Shown one piece after another: positions 61,340-64,000 of a stretch of 64,000 bases of DNA (the first letter of the stretch is position 1; every line of letters begins with the position of its first letter). The DNA comes from Bacteroidia bacterium (GTDB lineage Bacteria > Bacteroidota > Bacteroidia > J057), in the NCBI GenBank assembly GCA_030430575.1, contig JAUIKF010000039.1:1-64000 (forward strand), given 5' to 3'. Made by a program: the position numbers and the translations under genes. Below the pieces are notes generated by a model. It was not told the origin of the DNA. It was given only the letters and a program-made list of their open reading frames with translations, and did not search any database.

Positions 61340-62869
61340 TTACATCATTTTTCTTGCTAATTGTTGTTTATAGTCGTCTAGGGCTCGTTTTACGTCCATT
61401 TCCACCATGGCCATGGCACGCTCGGCGGATCCTTTTCCACTGCTGGGGAAGATGCTGTCGGGCAGGCCTGAGAAGTGTGACACTTCTCCAAGATTGGTTG
61501 AAATCAACCAGTCTTCCAGGTGTGGCCGACGGACCTTCCCTAGCTCAGTCAGCAACGTACAATTGGCCGCATTTTTACGGGCCAGGCGCGTTAGTTCATC
61601 CGCGATTTTGGGGCGGAAATATTTGTTCGAAAATACTTTACTCAAGAATCCGCCTCCTTCTAATTCTTGGGAATAATATACATTTATAAAAATGACAAAG
61701 TGAGGGGCTTCCAGGTTGTCAACTGATATGTTCCAAAACTTCCCGATATACCAATCCAGAAGGTCCGATGTTTCTTTTCGCCAGTATTCGCCGGGCAGGT
61801 TGTGTTGGAGGATGACCGCCTCCTTGCCTTTCAGCGCCGGTTGATGGATCAAGTCATGCGCACTGATCTGCTGAAGTTCTTCTTTTGCCCAGCTCATCCC
61901 CTCAAACTGCTCCGTCAAACGCAAGCGCAACAAGGTCTGTCCATCGCCATTAAAAGGCCAGGTCCCCAGTTCCAGTGGACGCAGGTATTGCTTCCTGCCG
62001 ATATATTCATAGCTAAACCGCGTGATGAGGCTTTCGTGTTTCTCTTCTCGTGGGCCGTGAATGATAAATACTTTGGGACGGCGTTCCTTGACCGTCTCTA
62101 TATAACGCGAGATAAATTCGTTGTCTTGCTCGTAGCGATTGACAAGGACATGGGCGTATTCCCCTACCTTGAGCGCGCTGCTATCAGCCTCAACAGGTTT
62201 TTCGGGAGGTTCTAAGCGAAAATTGGAACCTGTCTCTGGCGCCAAGCGCCAGGGGAGCTGCTGATCCTCCTCACTTGTTTCAGGAGGCTTCCAATATAAT
62301 CCGCGTGTGCTGCCGCTTCCCTGACGCGTCAGAACTTCGGCCTGGGCATCATGAAATGCCTTGCTGATCGTCGCATACGCGCCGATGCCCTTGTAGAAAC
62401 GCGTCGCGAAGCGATGCGCCGTGGCATCGTTGATGTCTTCAGATGTCGTGATGGTCGTAGCAATCCCTGCTTCCAGCAAACGTGCTGATTGCGCTTCTGT
62501 GGAGCAGCCATTCAGAAAGACAAATTTCAACCCTACCTGATTAGAGAGGAAACGCGCGAGGCCCTCGGCATGGGCCACCGACCGGTGGGTACCGTCATCC
62601 GACTCTAGAAGCAATTGATAGCTGCCAGCATGGCCGCCAAAGTGGAATATAGCAATACGCCCTGCGTATTCTGGGTCTTGAAATACATCGATGATGTCAG
62701 AGAGGGAGGCGTTGGCGCGCTCGACGACGTCTACCATGCCTGCGCGCCGCGCGGGCTGGAGAGCCGTGCGGATACTCCGCAATTCCCGCCCCAGCTCCCG
62801 CAAGTAGCGGCTCTGGTCTTCGCGGTCATTGGCAAAAGCGAGGAATATGACAGGTTTTTGATCGGCCAT
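61340..62869 (-). CDS. CHAT (caspase-like) protease fused to an inactive STAND-like domain
   Basis: 509 residues, ATG start. The N-terminal CHAT peptidase has His in IFHFGGHAG (His80) and Cys in VFLNGCSTE (Cys122), the catalytic dyad of separase/gingipain/caspase-clan enzymes. From about residue 240 comes a second domain: PKVFIIHGPREEKHESLITR (266-285) sits where a STAND P-loop would be, but the GxxGxGKT motif is absent (HGPREEKHES), matching the idea of an 'inactive STAND' domain. It ends in a helical tail. First gene of the three-gene locus, 170 bp before the MoxR start. Probably a protease effector in the cytoplasm. Confidence 0.9.
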   Translation of the reverse strand: MADQKPVIFLAFANDREDQSRYLRELGRELRSIRTALQPARRAGMVDVVERANASLSDIIDVFQDPEYAGRIAIFHFGGHAGSYQLLLESDDGTHRSVAHAEGLARFLSNQVGLKFVFLNGCSTEAQSARLLEAGIATTITTSEDINDATAHRFATRFYKGIGAYATISKAFHDAQAEVLTRQGSGSTRGLYWKPPETSEEDQQLPWRLAPETGSNFRLEPPEKPVEADSSALKVGEYAHVLVNRYEQDNEFISRYIETVKERRPKVFIIHGPREEKHESLITRFSYEYIGRKQYLRPLELGTWPFNGDGQTLLRLRLTEQFEGMSWAKEELQQISAHDLIHQPALKGKEAVILQHNLPGEYWRKETSDLLDWYIGKFWNISVDNLEAPHFVIFINVYYSQELEGGGFLSKVFSNKYFRPKIADELTRLARKNAANCTLLTELGKVRRPHLEDWLISTNLGEVSHFSGLPDSIFPSSGKGSAERAMAMVEMDVKRALDDYKQQLARKMM

Positions 62870-63121
62870 CGACGTGGGAGGAGAATTAGGAAAAGTTCAA
62901 AATCAAATTCAAGCTCAACTTCAAACTATACCCTAGCTATCAGTAGCTTATGAAATGAAATGGTCCTATTATTTTTTGAAGTTTATCTTATAAACTAATT
63001 ATTCCCTAAAAGTGACTAAAACTAGTGTTTGGAAGGGGGAAAAACAAGTGATCGAATCGAAGTTGAGAAATTCAAAATTTGAAGGTATCTTGCTTTTTTA
63101 CAAACTCTTAATATCATTGAC

Positions 63122-64000
63122 ATGAAGAAATTAATATTCTTTTTCTTTCTGCTTTTATCCTGCCTCTTTAGCTTTTCCCAAGGAATTTTTAAGCCCGGTT
63201 ATTTTGTTAATAACGAGGAGAAAAGGGTTGATTGCCTTATCAAAAACGCCAATTGGGATAAAAACCCTACCAAATTCCAGTATAAACTGGCTCGTTCTTC
63301 CAACCGATCAACAGCGACCATTGACTCAATCCGCGAATTCGGCCTGACTGGGGGTGTCACATTTATTCGATATACAGGGCCAGTTGAACAGTCAAGTGAA
63401 TTGGTGCATCAATTAAGTGAAGAGAAAAAGCCTTTATTTAAAGAGGAGACTGTATTTTTAAAACTACTGGTTGACGGAAAAGCGACCCTTTATTACTACA
63501 AAGGTGTCAATCAACATCAATTTTTCTATTCGATCAATGGTACTGAAATTCAGCAACTTATCTACAAAAAGTATAGGGATGGAGACCTGATTAAAGAAAA
63601 CCGAAAGTATACCCAGCAATTGTATGATGACTTGAAATGTGATCAATTAAGCATTATGGAGTCCCAAAAAGTGGCCTATAATGTGTCGGCGTTGAGTGCC
63701 TATTTTCGAAAATATAATCAATGCAGTACAGGGGTTGTGATTCCCAAAAAGAAGTATACCCAAGGCGTCTTTTCGGCAAAATTGAAGATCGGGGTAAGTA
63801 TGCCTTCTGTAACTTTATATGACATAGACCTTGACAAAGAGGTCCCAAAAACCCAGAATTCAATTATATGGGGATTCGAAGCTGAGTATTTTTTGCCTTT
63901 TCATAAAAGGAGCTGGTCTTTTTTTGGGGGATTCTCCGCTATGAAATTTGAATCAAATGAAATGGAATTAGCCAAATATCTAAAGTATTCCCCATTGGAT
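63122..64000 (+). CDS. secreted protein, probable outer-membrane barrel (truncated by window end)
   Basis: Open from the ATG at 63122 (MKKLIFFFFLLLSCLFSFSQ) to the window edge, at least 293 residues, no stop. Signal peptide ends FSFS-QG. The first part (GYFVNNEEKRVDCLIKNANW, NPTKFQYK) looks like the N-terminal domain of Bacteroidota barrel proteins. The later part has barrel-like strands (GVFSAKLKIGVSMPSV, SIIWGFEAEYFLPF, WSFFGGFSAMKFES). The promoter and 5' leader lie in 62870-63121, where no confident promoter was found. Exact family unknown; full length not in the window. Confidence 0.8.
   Translation, partial: MKKLIFFFFLLLSCLFSFSQGIFKPGYFVNNEEKRVDCLIKNANWDKNPTKFQYKLARSSNRSTATIDSIREFGLTGGVTFIRYTGPVEQSSELVHQLSEEKKPLFKEETVFLKLLVDGKATLYYYKGVNQHQFFYSINGTEIQQLIYKKYRDGDLIKENRKYTQQLYDDLKCDQLSIMESQKVAYNVSALSAYFRKYNQCSTGVVIPKKKYTQGVFSAKLKIGVSMPSVTLYDIDLDKEVPKTQNSIIWGFEAEYFLPFHKRSWSFFGGFSAMKFESNEMELAKYLKYSPLD

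Noticed and set aside
1-64000. Prophage, integron or transposon as an explanation for the repeats
   Set aside because: No integrase, transposase, tRNA-end attachment site or phage structural gene is visible; the repeats are short and non-coding.

Overview
The window is a chromosomal piece of a Bacteroidota genome, most likely a member of the Saprospirales (Lewinella/Haliscomenobacter-like), although the genus cannot be fixed from sequence alone. The lineage call rests on several things: a giant secreted SprB-repeat protein ending in a type IX secretion (T9SS) sorting domain, a DUF4293 protein, an S46 dipeptidyl-peptidase, a Prc-type S41 protease, the Bacteroidota order of division and cell-wall (dcw) genes, frequent GTG/TTG starts, a TAnnTTTG-type -7 box before mraZ, and many short dispersed palindromes between genes. 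No rRNA, tRNA, CRISPR array, phage or transposase gene was recognised.

Layout. 0.1-8.4 kb, minus strand: envelope and stress genes (a secreted helical protein, a Prc/CtpA protease, a lipoprotein, a DUF1801-like protein, a translationally coupled AraC-GyrI regulator plus DUF6265-VOC fusion, a SLATT-type membrane protein, and a probably decayed HEAT-like gene). 8.98-16.8 kb, plus strand: a 2595-residue T9SS cargo with a BNR/sortilin-like propeller, a MAM-like domain, 13 SprB-type repeats and a duplicated about 290-residue module. 17-18.9 kb: a lipoprotein peptide-deformylase homologue, a Uma2 nuclease and an outer-membrane barrel. 19.3-35.8 kb, minus strand: the dcw cluster in the order mraZ-rsmH-ftsL-ftsI-murE-mraY-murD-ftsW-murG-murC-ftsQ-ftsA-ftsZ. 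It has MraZ operator repeats at its head and an intrinsic terminator behind ftsZ. Many of its gene junctions are padded with low-complexity dispersed repeats.

36-42.2 kb holds a secreted unknown protein, a lipoprotein, a SUKH-fold protein, an S46 peptidase, a GNAT acetyltransferase and a DUF4293 protein. 42.2-47.1 kb is bracketed by two inverted copies of a 101-bp element whose main stem shows two compensatory base changes. Between them lie a CPBP-family protein lacking its expected histidines and a 995-residue STAND NTPase with TPRs, a typical conflict or defence architecture. 47.3-51.9 kb carries an NhaC-type antiporter, a zinc-less sirtuin with an 8-bp tandem repeat running through its stop codon, and a COG2509-type flavoprotein. 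52.1-53.8 kb has three tandem MarR paralogues.

The most interesting locus is 54.2-62.9 kb on the minus strand. It has three co-oriented genes: a CHAT (caspase-like) protease fused to a STAND-like domain without a P-loop, a MoxR-type AAA+ ATPase, and a 1938-residue membrane protein. The membrane protein combines a CoxE-like N-terminus, two PKD domains, a vWA-like domain, TPRs, WD40 repeats and about nine WG repeats. I read this as a MoxR/vWA/CHAT conflict or signalling system with a predicted envelope-facing sensor half. The families are recognisable; the system-level function is inference. The window ends inside a plus-strand gene for a secreted, probably barrel-type protein.
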